From contig NZ_AOMD01000016.1 in assembly GCF_000336915.1 (NCBI RefSeq), positions 98,340 through 162,339 on the forward strand: a stretch of DNA of 64,000 nt. Reading direction: 5' to 3'. Below the pieces are notes generated by a model. It made no database searches. It was not told the origin of the DNA and saw only the letters and a program-made list of their open reading frames with translations. The translations under genes were made by a program, and so were the position numbers. This stretch comes from Halococcus saccharolyticus DSM 5350. GTDB lineage: Archaea; Halobacteriota; Halobacteria; Halobacteriales; Halococcaceae. Positions 24,569 to 32,642 of the stretch are shown here, one piece after another (position 1 is the first letter of the stretch; each line of letters begins with the position of its first letter).

Positions 24569-25675
24569 ATGGACCCGCTCGATCTTCGAGAGACGATCCC
24601 GGCGCTCGACGAGATCACGTATCTCAACACGGGTGCCGCGAGCCCCGCTCCGCGCCCCGTCGTCGAGGCCGTCACCGACTGCGTCGAACGCCAGCAGTAC
24701 GTCGCACCCGCCGCCGAGGGGATGTATCCGGCGCTCTTTGCGGCATTCGACGATGCACGGGAATCCGTCGCCGACTTCCTCGGAGCCGACCCGGACGAGA
24801 TCGCGCTGACCCAGAGCACCGCCGACGGGATCAACCGCGTCGCGACCGCGCTGCCGTGGCAGGCGGGCGACGTGGTGGTTCGGACCGACTGCGAGCACCC
24901 GGCCGGCATCCTGCCGTGGAAACGCCTCGCCGACCGCCACGGCGTCGAGACGCGGGTGGTCGAGACCACACGCGGCCGACTCGATCGCAACGACCTCGCA
25001 ACCGCACTCGACGGCGCGGACCTGCTCTGTCTCAGTTCGATCACGTGGAACTACGGGACGCGACTCCCGATCGCGGAGGCGGTCACGATGGCCCACGATG
25101 CGGGGGCGCGTGTGCTGGTCGACGCGGTCCAGTCGCCCGGTCAGGTCGCGGTCGACATCGATGAATGGGGGGCTGATTTCGTCGTCGGGGCCGGCCACAA
25201 GTGGCTGCTCGGACCGTGGGGTGCGGGCTTCCTGTACGTCGCCGCCGACGCCACCGCGGCGCTCGAACCACAGCGGGTCGGCTACCGGAGCGTTGCGGAC
25301 CCGAACGATCCGGCCGCCGGCTTTGCCGCTGGCGCTCGCCGACTCGAAGTCGGCACCGCCTCGCCCGCCCCACACGCTGGCCTCGCGGCAGCCATCGAGT
25401 GTCTCGATTCGGTCGGCTTCGGCACGATCGAGAATCGGATCGAGAACCTCACCGACCGACTCAAGGACGGTCTCGACGACGATTCACTCCTGAGTCCACG
25501 GAGCTACGAATCGGGGCTCGTGACTGTCGATGTCGATGATCCCGAAACCACTGTCGAGCGACTCGCCGAGCACGATATCCGGGTTCGGTCGCTCCCGTCG
25601 CCCGACGCGATCCGGATCTCGGTTCATGTGTTCAACACGACCGACGACATCGACCGGGTGCTCTCACACCTCTGA
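24569..25675 (+). CDS. Class V aminotransferase-fold PLP enzyme
   Basis: A 368-residue PLP enzyme of the NifS/isopenicillin epimerase-like fold. Visible features are YLNTGAASPAPRPVVEA at the N-terminus, QSTADGINRVATAL, the Asp of LVDAVQSPGQ that contacts the PLP ring, and the Schiff-base lysine in GAGHKWLLGPWG (about residue 210). It lacks a desulfurase Cys loop that I can identify, so a simple cysteine desulfurase role is not assured. The start follows from the leaderless position after caatccccgtgtgcc. Confidence 0.85.
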   Translation: MDPLDLRETIPALDEITYLNTGAASPAPRPVVEAVTDCVERQQYVAPAAEGMYPALFAAFDDARESVADFLGADPDEIALTQSTADGINRVATALPWQAGDVVVRTDCEHPAGILPWKRLADRHGVETRVVETTRGRLDRNDLATALDGADLLCLSSITWNYGTRLPIAEAVTMAHDAGARVLVDAVQSPGQVAVDIDEWGADFVVGAGHKWLLGPWGAGFLYVAADATAALEPQRVGYRSVADPNDPAAGFAAGARRLEVGTASPAPHAGLAAAIECLDSVGFGTIENRIENLTDRLKDGLDDDSLLSPRSYESGLVTVDVDDPETTVERLAEHDIRVRSLPSPDAIRISVHVFNTTDDIDRVLSHL

Positions 25676-25762
25676 CTGGCCTCGATCGGGGGTGTCATAA
25701 CAGCCGGGCTGTCGTACGAGTATTACGGTAGTGCTAAACGTCTCCGCTGGTACGAGTCGCCC

Positions 25763-25882
25763 ATGGATCTCCCGTCGCCGACGTCGGTCGATGGAATGTA
25801 TCAGTACATGATCGGTTTGCTGCTGGTGCTCGTCGTGGTTTTCGGGCTGTTCTTCGGAGCAGCGTATCTGGGACTTCTGTAA
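25763..25882 (+). CDS. Putative 39-residue single-TM protein
   Basis: The ATG at 25763 opens an ORF with a polar N-terminus (MDLPSPTSVDGMYQYM) followed by one strong hydrophobic helix (IGLLLVLVVVFGLFFGAA) and TAA at 25880. Codon third positions follow the local pattern. It is well placed in a 300-bp gap with AT-rich sequence upstream (tattacggtagtgctaaac). Many such mini-proteins are real in haloarchaea, but I cannot verify conservation. Confidence 0.5.
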   Translation: MDLPSPTSVDGMYQYMIGLLLVLVVVFGLFFGAAYLGLL

Positions 25883-26026
25883 TCCAGAGCGGTTCTGACG
25901 TCGGATTTGTCGGTACTGGGTTGTAACCACTCAGTCCAATCCACGTTTCGACGTGTGACAATACGGGAATCGTGAAACCACCGTTCTCTAATCCACGAAA
26001 CCGGACGGTCCCGCGCTGTTCACGAG

Positions 26027-26049
26027 AACGCCGGGACGGGGATCTGAAC
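26027..26049 (-). repeat. Duplicate of the tRNA-Ser 3' end
   Basis: This 23-nt stretch matches 26140-26162 (3' flank plus 3' acceptor and T-arm side of tRNA-Ser) with one mismatch, 113 bp downstream of the gene's own end on the minus strand. The spacer contains the cgctcacttcgttcgc motif. Confidence 0.8.
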
Positions 26050-26141
26050 TCGTCGAGACGTGCTCGCTACGCTGCGCGCGACTCGTCTACTCAAATCCCC
26101 CGTTTCCGGGCTTCAGCCGCTCACTTCGTTCGCGTCAGAAA

Positions 26142-26222
26142 CGCCGGGACGGGGATTTGAACCCCGGATCCCAAAGGGAACACGCTTTCCAGGCGTGCGC
26201 CTTACCACTCGGCCATCCCGGC
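26142..26222 (-). tRNA. tRNA-Ser (GGA)
   Basis: A class II tRNA of 81 nt on the minus strand with acceptor gccggga/tcccggc and discriminator G. The anticodon stem cacgc/gcgtg encloses loop ctggaaa, giving GGA. It has a variable arm (gttccctttgggatcc) and the T arm ccggg-gttcaaat-ccccg. No intron or encoded CCA. Confidence 0.94.
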
Positions 26223-26248
26223 TCGAATGATTCTACCGGAGTCGGCGG

Positions 26249-26458
26249 TTAAGACCTTTCGCTCCGCGCCAGCCATCCTTCCAGCGCGTAGCTCGATACA
26301 CCCCCACAGACGCCGACGACCACGGCGACCACCAGCTTCGCGAGAATGCCGATCGCCGGCTCCGACGCGACGAGGAGTGTGTAGCCCTGCACGAGCACGA
26401 GAAAGACGAGCGCGGCGATCGCGCCCCACAGCAGGCTCGCCTTGATCCGCGGGTGCAC
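26249..26458 (-). CDS. Conserved small membrane protein
   Basis: A 69-residue, GTG-initiated protein with two hydrophobic helices (about residues 6-29 and 37-62: LLWGAIAALVFLVLVQGYTL, LAKLVVAVVVGVCGGVSSYA) and a short charged C-terminus (LARSERS). It begins 27 bp upstream of tRNA-Ser on the same strand. It is a haloarchaeal type of small membrane protein with no known role. Confidence 0.55.
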   Translation of the reverse strand: MHPRIKASLLWGAIAALVFLVLVQGYTLLVASEPAIGILAKLVVAVVVGVCGGVSSYALEGWLARSERS

Positions 26459-26580
26459 TACGCTGCCCTCACGACAGCTACCGCGGCTTTACTCGGCTGG
26501 GCGATCCGTTTCATACCCGAGCTCCGGTGTGAACGCCTAAATTTCCCCGCATCAAGCCAGAGATCACCACTTCAACGACC

Positions 26581-27792
26581 TCACACGAGCACGTCGACAT
26601 CGTAGCCGCTGGCTTCGAGTTCGTCGAGGAGGGCCGCGACGTGGTCTTCGCCCCGAGTTTCGAGGTCGATCTCGACCTCGGTCGCGGTCATTCCGGTGTC
26701 CCGTGATGTCCGGTCGTGCTGGATAGCGTAGATGTTCGCACGCTCTGCCGAGATGATCCCGATAAGCTGTTCGAGCGATCCGGGCTGGTCGGCCAGCGTG
26801 GTCCGGAGTCGGAGGTAGCGTCCGGTTTCGACGAGGCCGCGCATCACCACCGTCCGGAGCATGTTGAGATCGATGTTGCCACCACACAGTGCCGGCACGA
26901 TCACTTCGTCGTCACCGTATTCGAACGCCTCGGCGAGGATCGCCGCCATCGGGACCGCGCCAGCGCCCTCCACCAGCGTCTTCGATCGTTCGAGCAACGT
27001 CGTGATCGCAACCGCGATCTCGGGGTCCGAAACCGTCACCACTTCGTCGACGCGTTTCTCGATCACCTCGAAGGTTCGATCGCCGACCTTGCGGGTTGCA
27101 ATCCCGTCGGCGATGGTGTCGACGCCGTCGAGCTTCTGGATGTTCCCCTGCTGGAGCGATTGTGCCGCGCTCGGTGCGCCCTCGGCTTCGACGCCGATCA
27201 CCCGGGTATCGGGCGATTTCGCTTTGACAGCGGTGGCGATCCCTGCAATGAGTCCGCCGCCGCCGATCGGAACCACGACGGTGTCGACATCGGGGCAGTC
27301 CTCGACGATCTCGAGGCCGATGGTTCCCTGTCCAGCCATCACGGTCGGATCGTCGAACGCGTGGACGTAGGTCCGACCGTCGTCAGCTTCGATCTCGTGG
27401 GCGCGGGCTTGGGCCGCGTCGTAGTCCTCGCCGTGGAGGACGACTTCCGCTCCGTAGCTCCGGGTGGCTTTGACCTTCGCGATCGGGGCGTGTTCGGGCA
27501 TTACGACGACGCTGTCCACGTCCGCACGGGTGGCCGCGAGCGCGACGCCCTGGGCGTGATTGCCAGCACTCGCGGTGACGACGCCCGCCGCCTGCTCGTC
27601 GGCGGAGAGCGTTGCGATCCGATTGGTCGCACCCCGGAGCTTGAACGAGCCGGTGCGCTGGAACACCTCGAGCTTGGGGTGGACCGCTGCGCCGGTCATC
27701 GAGGAAAACGAGTGGGAGTATTCGAGCGGTGTGTGGCGAGCGACGCTTTCGACGCGCTCGCGGGCGTCGAGCACGTCGGCGAGTTCGATCAT
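26581..27792 (-). CDS. ilvA: Threonine ammonia-lyase (biosynthetic-type with ACT domain)
   Basis: A 403-residue fold-type II PLP enzyme that converts threonine to 2-oxobutanoate, the first step of isoleucine synthesis. PLP lysine K51 lies in RTGSFKLRGA. ASAGNHAQGVA and the Gly loop PIGGGGLIAGIA bind the cofactor phosphate and substrate. The final roughly 75 residues (RLRTTLADQPGSLEQLIGII...) form an ACT domain for allosteric control. The ATG at 27792 lies 27 nt from a minus-strand ttatacc box (27814-27820), so it is leaderless. A longer frame from 27855 is rejected. Confidence 0.93.
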   Translation of the reverse strand: MIELADVLDARERVESVARHTPLEYSHSFSSMTGAAVHPKLEVFQRTGSFKLRGATNRIATLSADEQAAGVVTASAGNHAQGVALAATRADVDSVVVMPEHAPIAKVKATRSYGAEVVLHGEDYDAAQARAHEIEADDGRTYVHAFDDPTVMAGQGTIGLEIVEDCPDVDTVVVPIGGGGLIAGIATAVKAKSPDTRVIGVEAEGAPSAAQSLQQGNIQKLDGVDTIADGIATRKVGDRTFEVIEKRVDEVVTVSDPEIAVAITTLLERSKTLVEGAGAVPMAAILAEAFEYGDDEVIVPALCGGNIDLNMLRTVVMRGLVETGRYLRLRTTLADQPGSLEQLIGIISAERANIYAIQHDRTSRDTGMTATEVEIDLETRGEDHVAALLDELEASGYDVDVLV

Positions 27793-27948
27793 GTGCCGTC
27801 TGCGTCGCTCCGCGGTATAACGGTTGCCGAAAACGGCGGTGGAGAGAACCGCCAAGCGTGTGACCCACCGGTGATCGAGCCCGGCTCGTCTTGAACCTCT
27901 GCCATGCAGGGTGAAAGTGAAAAGTACTTGGAGACCGCCACGAACTAG

Positions 27949-28383
27949 TCATTCCCGGCGGACACATACCTCATTCTCGCGGACGTACCGCTCGACGCGA
28001 TCGCGAAACGAACCCGGGCCTGGCCACGAAACGCCCGCCACGCCGAGTGCGTCCGGATCGCCGACGTACACCGCGATCTTCTCGCTGTCGATTACTGTGT
28101 CACCCCGAGCAGCAGTGTCGTCGCGGTCGATCGTAGCGTCGGTGAATGGCACCGAAACCCGGGCGTACAGCCCACGTCCGACTCCTTCGTACTCGTCGAG
28201 TACGTCGATCTCGGGCGTTCGGAGGATTCGTCCTCGCGTTCTGCCCTCGGGTGCGAGCGTCGGGTAGGTCCCGTCGACACGGTGGAGTCCGTCGAGAACG
28301 GCGTCGCCGCGGTAGTCGAACGTATCGAGGAGCGCCGCCGTACGGTCGGGATCGGTCAGTGTTCCGTAGACGAAGACCTCCAT
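27949..28383 (-). CDS. Gamma-glutamylcyclotransferase-like (GGCT/AIG2) protein
   Basis: A 144-residue protein with the GGCT-fold opening EVFVYGTLTDPDR and the typical tail of TYPTLAPEG and DEYEGVGRGLYARVSV, including the catalytic Glu position in DEYEG. Family members cyclise gamma-glutamyl amines, for example from gamma-glutamylcysteine, which haloarchaea make. The substrate here is not determined. It begins just after repeat copy C. Confidence 0.8.
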   Translation of the reverse strand: MEVFVYGTLTDPDRTAALLDTFDYRGDAVLDGLHRVDGTYPTLAPEGRTRGRILRTPEIDVLDEYEGVGRGLYARVSVPFTDATIDRDDTAARGDTVIDSEKIAVYVGDPDALGVAGVSWPGPGSFRDRVERYVRENEVCVRRE

Positions 28384-28464
28384 GCCGGATCGACGCCACG
28401 TGGACGTATTCCGTTTCCGGCAAGGCGATTGGCCAACACGGACTGTGAGGATGTTTGACGAGCG

Positions 28465-28712
28465 GTGCGGATGAGGCGTCGCCGCGCGGCCAGCGGCGGT
28501 GCGGTTGCGGGGCGGACGCGGCCCTGGTGGATCGAGGGCGAGGACGCGATCAGCGGGAGCGTCCGAGGGCTCGGGCGGTGCTGTGCGGTTGCGGAGAGAG
28601 CTAGCGATCGCACCGCGAGCGAACGAAGTGAGCGAGCGGGTGTTTTTAGTCCAGGTTTTTGGACGGGGTTCGAGGCGAGCGAAGCGAGCCGAGGACCCCG
28701 TCGAAAAAAGTG
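28465..28712 (-). repeat. Dispersed intergenic repeat, copy C (inverted)
   Basis: Read on the minus strand it starts with cacttttttcga right after the citrate synthase stop. It carries the same 28-nt core as copy B (28633-28660, identical in reverse complement). It continues with the cgcaaccgcacagcaccgcc, atccaccagggccgc and ccccgcaaccgcaccgccgc blocks in the same order as B. The gap has no credible gene. Confidence 0.75.
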
Positions 28713-28719
28713 GGTGTTT

Positions 28720-29871
28720 CTAGCGCTCGTCGACTGGCACGAACGACTCGTCTTCCGGGCCGGTGTAGCGGGCACGCGGACGGATCAGTCGATTGTTCTC
28801 TTGATATTCGAGGATGTGGCCGAGCCAGCCGCTGACACGGCTCATCGCGAAGATCGGGGTGTACATATCCATCGGGATCCCGAGCTGGTGGTAGACCGAT
28901 CCCGAGTAGAAGTCGACGTTGGGTGCGATCCCCTTCTCGATGAGACCCTCCTCGCGGAGGTGGTTCTCGATCGCGGTGGTGGCGTCGTACCACTTGGTAT
29001 CGTCGGCGGACTCGCCGAGTTCTTCCAATCGGCTCTGGAGGATGTCCGCCCGTGGATCCTTGACGTTGTACACGCGGTGGCCCCAGCCGGGCACCCGCCA
29101 GTCCTCGCGGTTTTCGCGTGCGTCGGCAACGAAATCGACCGGGTCAGCGCCCGCCTCGTCGATCTCGTAGAGCATCTCCATGACGTCCTGATTCGCGCCG
29201 CCGTGGAGTGGCCCCGACAGCGCGCCCACGCCCCCCGTCAGGGCGCTGTAGGCGTCGGCGAACGTGCTCGCGATCACCATCGTGGTGAACGTCGAGGCGT
29301 TCAGCCCGTGGTCGGCGTGGAGCACGAGCGCCTGGTCGAACGTCTCGGCTGCGACCTCGTCGGGCTCCTCGCCGGTGAGCATGTAGAGGAAGTTCGCGGC
29401 GTAGCCCAGATCGGGGTGCGGTTCGACCGGCTTCTCGCCGTTGCGCAGGCGGTCGAACGCCGCGAGCACCGTCGGGACCTTCGCGGCGACGCGTCGTCCC
29501 TTCCGGAGGGTGGCCTCGCGGTCGCGTGGGTTCGCCGCCGAGTCGGGATCGCCGGCAGAGAACATCGAGACCGCGGTGCGGAGCGCGGCCATCGGCCGTT
29601 CGTCGCCCGCGAGTTCATCGAGCGTTGCGAGGATACGGTCGTCGACCGCCCGCTCGTTCGCGAGAGCGTCCTCGAACGCATCGAGCTCGTCGCGGTCGGG
29701 GAGGTGGCCGTGCCAGAGGAGATAACACACCTCTTCGTAACTCGCCTCGCGGGCGAGGTCCTCGATAGCGTAGCCCCGGTATACCAGTCGCCCCGCGTCG
29801 CCGTCGATGTTGCTGAGCGAGGATTCGGCCACCAGCACACCTTCGAGACCACGTTTGAGCTCGTCGGACAT
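28720..29871 (-). CDS. citZ: Citrate synthase
   Basis: A 383-residue TCA-cycle enzyme condensing acetyl-CoA and oxaloacetate. Catalytic residues sit in ADHGLNASTF (His), GPLHGGANQ (His), GWGHRVY (substrate His) and NVDFYSG (Asp). The length fits the archaeal and Gram-positive type I enzymes. It is monogenic, and its stop is followed immediately by a T-run on its own strand. The N-terminal MSDELKRGLEGVLVAESSLS supports the start. Confidence 0.95.
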   Translation of the reverse strand: MSDELKRGLEGVLVAESSLSNIDGDAGRLVYRGYAIEDLAREASYEEVCYLLWHGHLPDRDELDAFEDALANERAVDDRILATLDELAGDERPMAALRTAVSMFSAGDPDSAANPRDREATLRKGRRVAAKVPTVLAAFDRLRNGEKPVEPHPDLGYAANFLYMLTGEEPDEVAAETFDQALVLHADHGLNASTFTTMVIASTFADAYSALTGGVGALSGPLHGGANQDVMEMLYEIDEAGADPVDFVADARENREDWRVPGWGHRVYNVKDPRADILQSRLEELGESADDTKWYDATTAIENHLREEGLIEKGIAPNVDFYSGSVYHQLGIPMDMYTPIFAMSRVSGWLGHILEYQENNRLIRPRARYTGPEDESFVPVDER

Positions 29872-29936
29872 CGCCTCAGCTTACCCAACCTGCCAGTAAA
29901 AGCATTATCGTTGCGTCCCCGTAGCGCGATCCGCAC

Positions 29937-30338
29937 TCACTGGTACGTTTCGAGCGTGACGCCGGGAATCGTCCCGAAATGTGAATCGCCAGCGAGAACG
30001 GGTTCGTCGCGTTCGATGGCGGTTGCGGCGATTGCGGCATCGGCTTTCCCGATACCGGGACCGTCGTCGTCATCCGCGAGGCGCTCGCCGAGGAGTCGCC
30101 CGGCACGCCGAGCAATGCGCGGGCTCATCTCCACCAGTGGGTACGAATCCAACACCGTCTCGACGGTTCGACGTTCTCCGGGGGAGTTCGCTACCTTTCC
30201 GACGCCGATGCAGAGTTCCAGCACGGTCATCGCGGGCATGACGAGTGGGACACCCTCGGCTTCGAGTTCGCGCTCCATCGAGACGGCCGCCTCCACGTCG
30301 TCGATGACATCCAGGACGAAGCTCGTATCGACGATCAT
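29937..30338 (-). CDS. vapC: PIN-domain toxin VapC
   Basis: A 133-residue PIN nuclease. The acidic catalytic residues appear as D4 (MIVDTSFVLD), E41 (VLELCIGVG), D100 (GKADAAIAA) and D118 (GDSHFG), so the active site looks intact. VapC toxins cleave tRNA or rRNA. Its ATG overlaps the antitoxin stop (ATGA at 30335-30338), the standard VapBC arrangement. It lies between citrate synthase and tRNA-Ala. Confidence 0.9.
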   Translation of the reverse strand: MIVDTSFVLDVIDDVEAAVSMERELEAEGVPLVMPAMTVLELCIGVGKVANSPGERRTVETVLDSYPLVEMSPRIARRAGRLLGERLADDDDGPGIGKADAAIAATAIERDEPVLAGDSHFGTIPGVTLETYQ

Positions 30339-30565
30339 TCGAATCGGTCGGCGACCTCGCGGACCGCCTTGCGGTCTCGGTCGTCGGCAGCGTCGATGGC
30401 CTCGCGCATCGCGGCCACCTCGCTCCCCTCGAACACGTCACGGAGGTCACGCAACGACCGGCCACCGATGAGTCGCTCGACAGCTTCGCTGAACGACTCG
30501 TCGTCGCGTTTGTTCGACCGGATGCGCTCGTACACGTGGTCCTGGAGTCGGATCTGTTGTGACAT
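30335..30565 (-). CDS. vapB: VapB-type antitoxin
   Basis: A 76-residue protein starting MSQQIRLQDHVYERIRSNKR. It has a predicted DNA-binding N-terminus followed by SFSEAVERLIGGRSLRDLRDVF and a charged helix ending VREVADRFE. This matches the small archaeal VapB-like antitoxin family. It is immediately upstream of vapC with a 4-nt overlap. The start at 30565 is preferred over an upstream in-frame codon because the upstream extension is not antitoxin-like. It likely autoregulates the pair. Confidence 0.82.
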   Translation of the reverse strand: MSQQIRLQDHVYERIRSNKRDDESFSEAVERLIGGRSLRDLRDVFEGSEVAAMREAIDAADDRDRKAVREVADRFE

Positions 30566-30669
30566 CCTTGTTGACAGCGTTGACGCTCGACGGTAATCAG
30601 CATTCGGACGGGCCTCGAGGTTTCCGTCGTAGCTGCCTTCACCGGTAAGGACGGTCAATCAGGCGAACC

Positions 30670-30686
30670 GAATGGACTCGTCGGGA
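30670..30686 (-). repeat. Duplicate of the tRNA-Ala 3' end
   Basis: The 17 nt gaatggactcgtcggga are identical to 30753-30769 (3' flank plus 3' acceptor strand of tRNA-Ala), 83 bp away in the same orientation. The spacer is rich in gagcgaacg/tagtgagcg-type motifs. Confidence 0.8.
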
Positions 30687-30755
30687 CCGAGCGAACGCTG
30701 CGCGTTCGCGAGGGTCGACGAGGGAACGACTGAGCGAACGTAGTGAGCGAAGGAA

Positions 30756-30827
30756 TGGACTCGTCGGGATTTGAACCCGAGGCCTTCCCCGTGCCAGGGG
30801 GATGATCTACCACTGATCTACGAGCCC
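30756..30827 (-). tRNA. tRNA-Ala (GGC)
   Basis: A 72-nt cloverleaf on the minus strand with acceptor gggctcg/cgagtcc (one G-T pair) and discriminator A. The anticodon stem tcccc/gggga holds loop ctggcac, giving GGC. The T arm is ctcgg-gttcaaat-cccga. No intron or encoded CCA. Confidence 0.94.
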
Positions 30828-31013
30828 TCACCCCTCGCTATCGCCGTCCGTCGCATAAACCCATCGAACCCGGCGCGTCGAGTCGAAACGGTTTACTGCG
30901 CCCCACGGATGAGTGGGGATGGGAACAGCACGGCCGCAAATCTGACTCGCCCGCACGGGCTCCGGGATTGCGGTAGTGTTCGGTAGCGTTTCGTGCGATT
31001 CCTATCCTCACAT

Positions 31014-31475
31014 ATGGCACGAATGCACACACGACGCCGCGGGTCGTCTAGTTCGGACACGCCCGTGGCGGACGATCCGCCGGAGTGGAGCGACGTCGAC
31101 ACCGACGCCATCGAGCAGCGCGTCGTCGAACTGGCAGAGGAGGGCTACGACCCGAGCCAGATCGGTCTCAAACTGCGCGACGAGGGCGTCCAGGGCACGC
31201 CGATCCCGAACGTCCAGCTCGCGACCGACAAGAAAGTGACCGAGATATTGGACGAGCACGACGTCGGTGGCGACCTCCCGGAGGACCTCCGGAACCTGCT
31301 CGAACGCGCGGTCCGGCTCCGCGAGCACATGGCCGACAACCCGGGCGACGCCCAGAACAAGCGCGCGCTCCAGAACGCCGAGGCGAAGGTCCGCCGGCTC
31401 GCCGATTACTACCGCGGCGACGAGCTCGACGCCGACTTCGAGTACACCTACGAGCACGCGCGGGAACTCCTGTAG
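31014..31475 (+). CDS. rps15: 30S ribosomal protein S15 (archaeal/eukaryotic S13-type)
   Basis: A 153-residue small-subunit protein. It has the archaeal N-terminal extension MARMHTRRRGSSSSD, then PEWSDVDTDAIEQRVVELA, the middle segment LRDEGVQGTPIPNVQLATDK, and the S15 core LPEDLRNLLERAVRLREHM with LADYYR. It binds the central domain of 16S rRNA. The ATG at 31014 gives the conserved MARMH. It is the first gene of a tight operon (TAG then ATG) with a RecJ-like protein, Pcc1 and S3Ae. Confidence 0.95.
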   Translation: MARMHTRRRGSSSSDTPVADDPPEWSDVDTDAIEQRVVELAEEGYDPSQIGLKLRDEGVQGTPIPNVQLATDKKVTEILDEHDVGGDLPEDLRNLLERAVRLREHMADNPGDAQNKRALQNAEAKVRRLADYYRGDELDADFEYTYEHARELL

Positions 31476-32642
31476 ATGGCCGTCGCCGGTCGTTCCGAGG
31501 ACGGATCGACTGCCGACAGCGTCGCTGCCGCGCTCCGCGAGGCCGGGTTCGTCCGGTTTCGCGTCGCGCCCGACGGCGACTCGCTGGCGGCTACCGGGCT
31601 CCTCGCCCGGGCACTCGCCGAGCGGGACACCCCGTTCCAGGCGAGCGTCGTCCACGGCAGACGATCGGCAACGACCGACACTACAGGTACCGACGACACG
31701 ACGACCGTGCGTATCGGCGGCACGGAGCCCGCCGACGTCACGCTCGATCCACCTGAGTCGGCGAGCGAGGCAGCGTTCGAAGCGTGTCGCGAACTCGGGA
31801 ACGATCCCGACCCGATCCTCGCGCTCGCTGGCGCGTTCACCGTCCCCGACGCTGCGCTCGAAGGGAGCGCCGCGTTCGAGGCCGCGCACGACCAGACACT
31901 CGTCGAACAGCGACCCGGGGTCGCGATCCCGATCACGGATCTCGCCGACGGACTCGCGCACACGACGCTCGTCCACGCCGGGTTTTCGGGCGATCCCGAT
32001 GCAGTACGCGAGACACTCGCCGGCCGCGAGGCCGCCGACACCGACGAAGAACGACGCAAGGTCGCCTCGATCGTCGCGCTCGCGGTCGCCAGCGCGGAGA
32101 ACGCGACACCGCGCGCCGCCGAGACGGTCGAGCACGCACTCCGACCGTACGAGATCGTCGACCGATCCGACGACGGGTCAGCCACGGGTTCCGGGTTCAC
32201 GACTGTCGGCGGGTACGCGGACGTGCTCCGTGCGTGTGCCCACGAGCGGCCAGGCACCGGGCTCGCGCTGGCGATCGGTCACGACGTCCGCGATGCGGCG
32301 CTGTCGGCGTGGCGCGCACATGCAGGACGGGCTCACGCCGCGGCTCGGAACGCGACGACCGCGCGACATCGCAATCTCGTGATCGCCCGTGTCGATGCGG
32401 ATGCGCCACTCGCGACGACTGCGAGGCTCCTGTGTGACTTCCGTTCACCGGAGCCGGTCGTGTTGGTCGTCTGTGATACCGAGGCGGCCGCTGCCGCGGC
32501 CGACGATCGGAACCTCGGTACCCGAATGCGTGAGGCCGCGACGGTCGCCGACGGCGACGGAACGGGCAGCGAACGTCGGGGCCGCGCGACCTTCACCGAC
32601 GACGAGGCGTTCGTCGCGGCGTTCCGGGAGGCGACGGCGTGA
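31476..32642 (+). CDS. Haloarchaeal RecJ-like protein lacking a DHH motif
   Basis: A 388-residue acidic protein. Genes in this position, between rps15 and pcc1, are commonly labelled RecJ-like exonuclease in haloarchaea (from memory). I see no DHH motif or the N-terminal Asp motifs needed for catalysis. Ordered segments such as GLLARALAERDTPFQASVVH, LVHAGFSGDPDAVRETLAG and SGFTTVGGYADVLRACA are compatible with a degenerate DHH-DHHA1 fold. It could be a catalytically inactive relative, analogous to Cdc45, which is inference. It is coupled to pcc1 by a GTGA overlap. Confidence 0.65.
   Translation: MAVAGRSEDGSTADSVAAALREAGFVRFRVAPDGDSLAATGLLARALAERDTPFQASVVHGRRSATTDTTGTDDTTTVRIGGTEPADVTLDPPESASEAAFEACRELGNDPDPILALAGAFTVPDAALEGSAAFEAAHDQTLVEQRPGVAIPITDLADGLAHTTLVHAGFSGDPDAVRETLAGREAADTDEERRKVASIVALAVASAENATPRAAETVEHALRPYEIVDRSDDGSATGSGFTTVGGYADVLRACAHERPGTGLALAIGHDVRDAALSAWRAHAGRAHAAARNATTARHRNLVIARVDADAPLATTARLLCDFRSPEPVVLVVCDTEAAAAAADDRNLGTRMREAATVADGDGTGSERRGRATFTDDEAFVAAFREATA

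Noticed and set aside
28465..30471. 668-codon plus-strand frame over repeat C and citrate synthase
   Set aside because: Citrate synthase and VapC are clearly encoded on the minus strand; the frame has no domain.
30900..30950. Possible C/D-box sRNA before rps15 (ggatgag ... ctga)
   Set aside because: The C box deviates from consensus and no C'/D' boxes or guide match could be shown.
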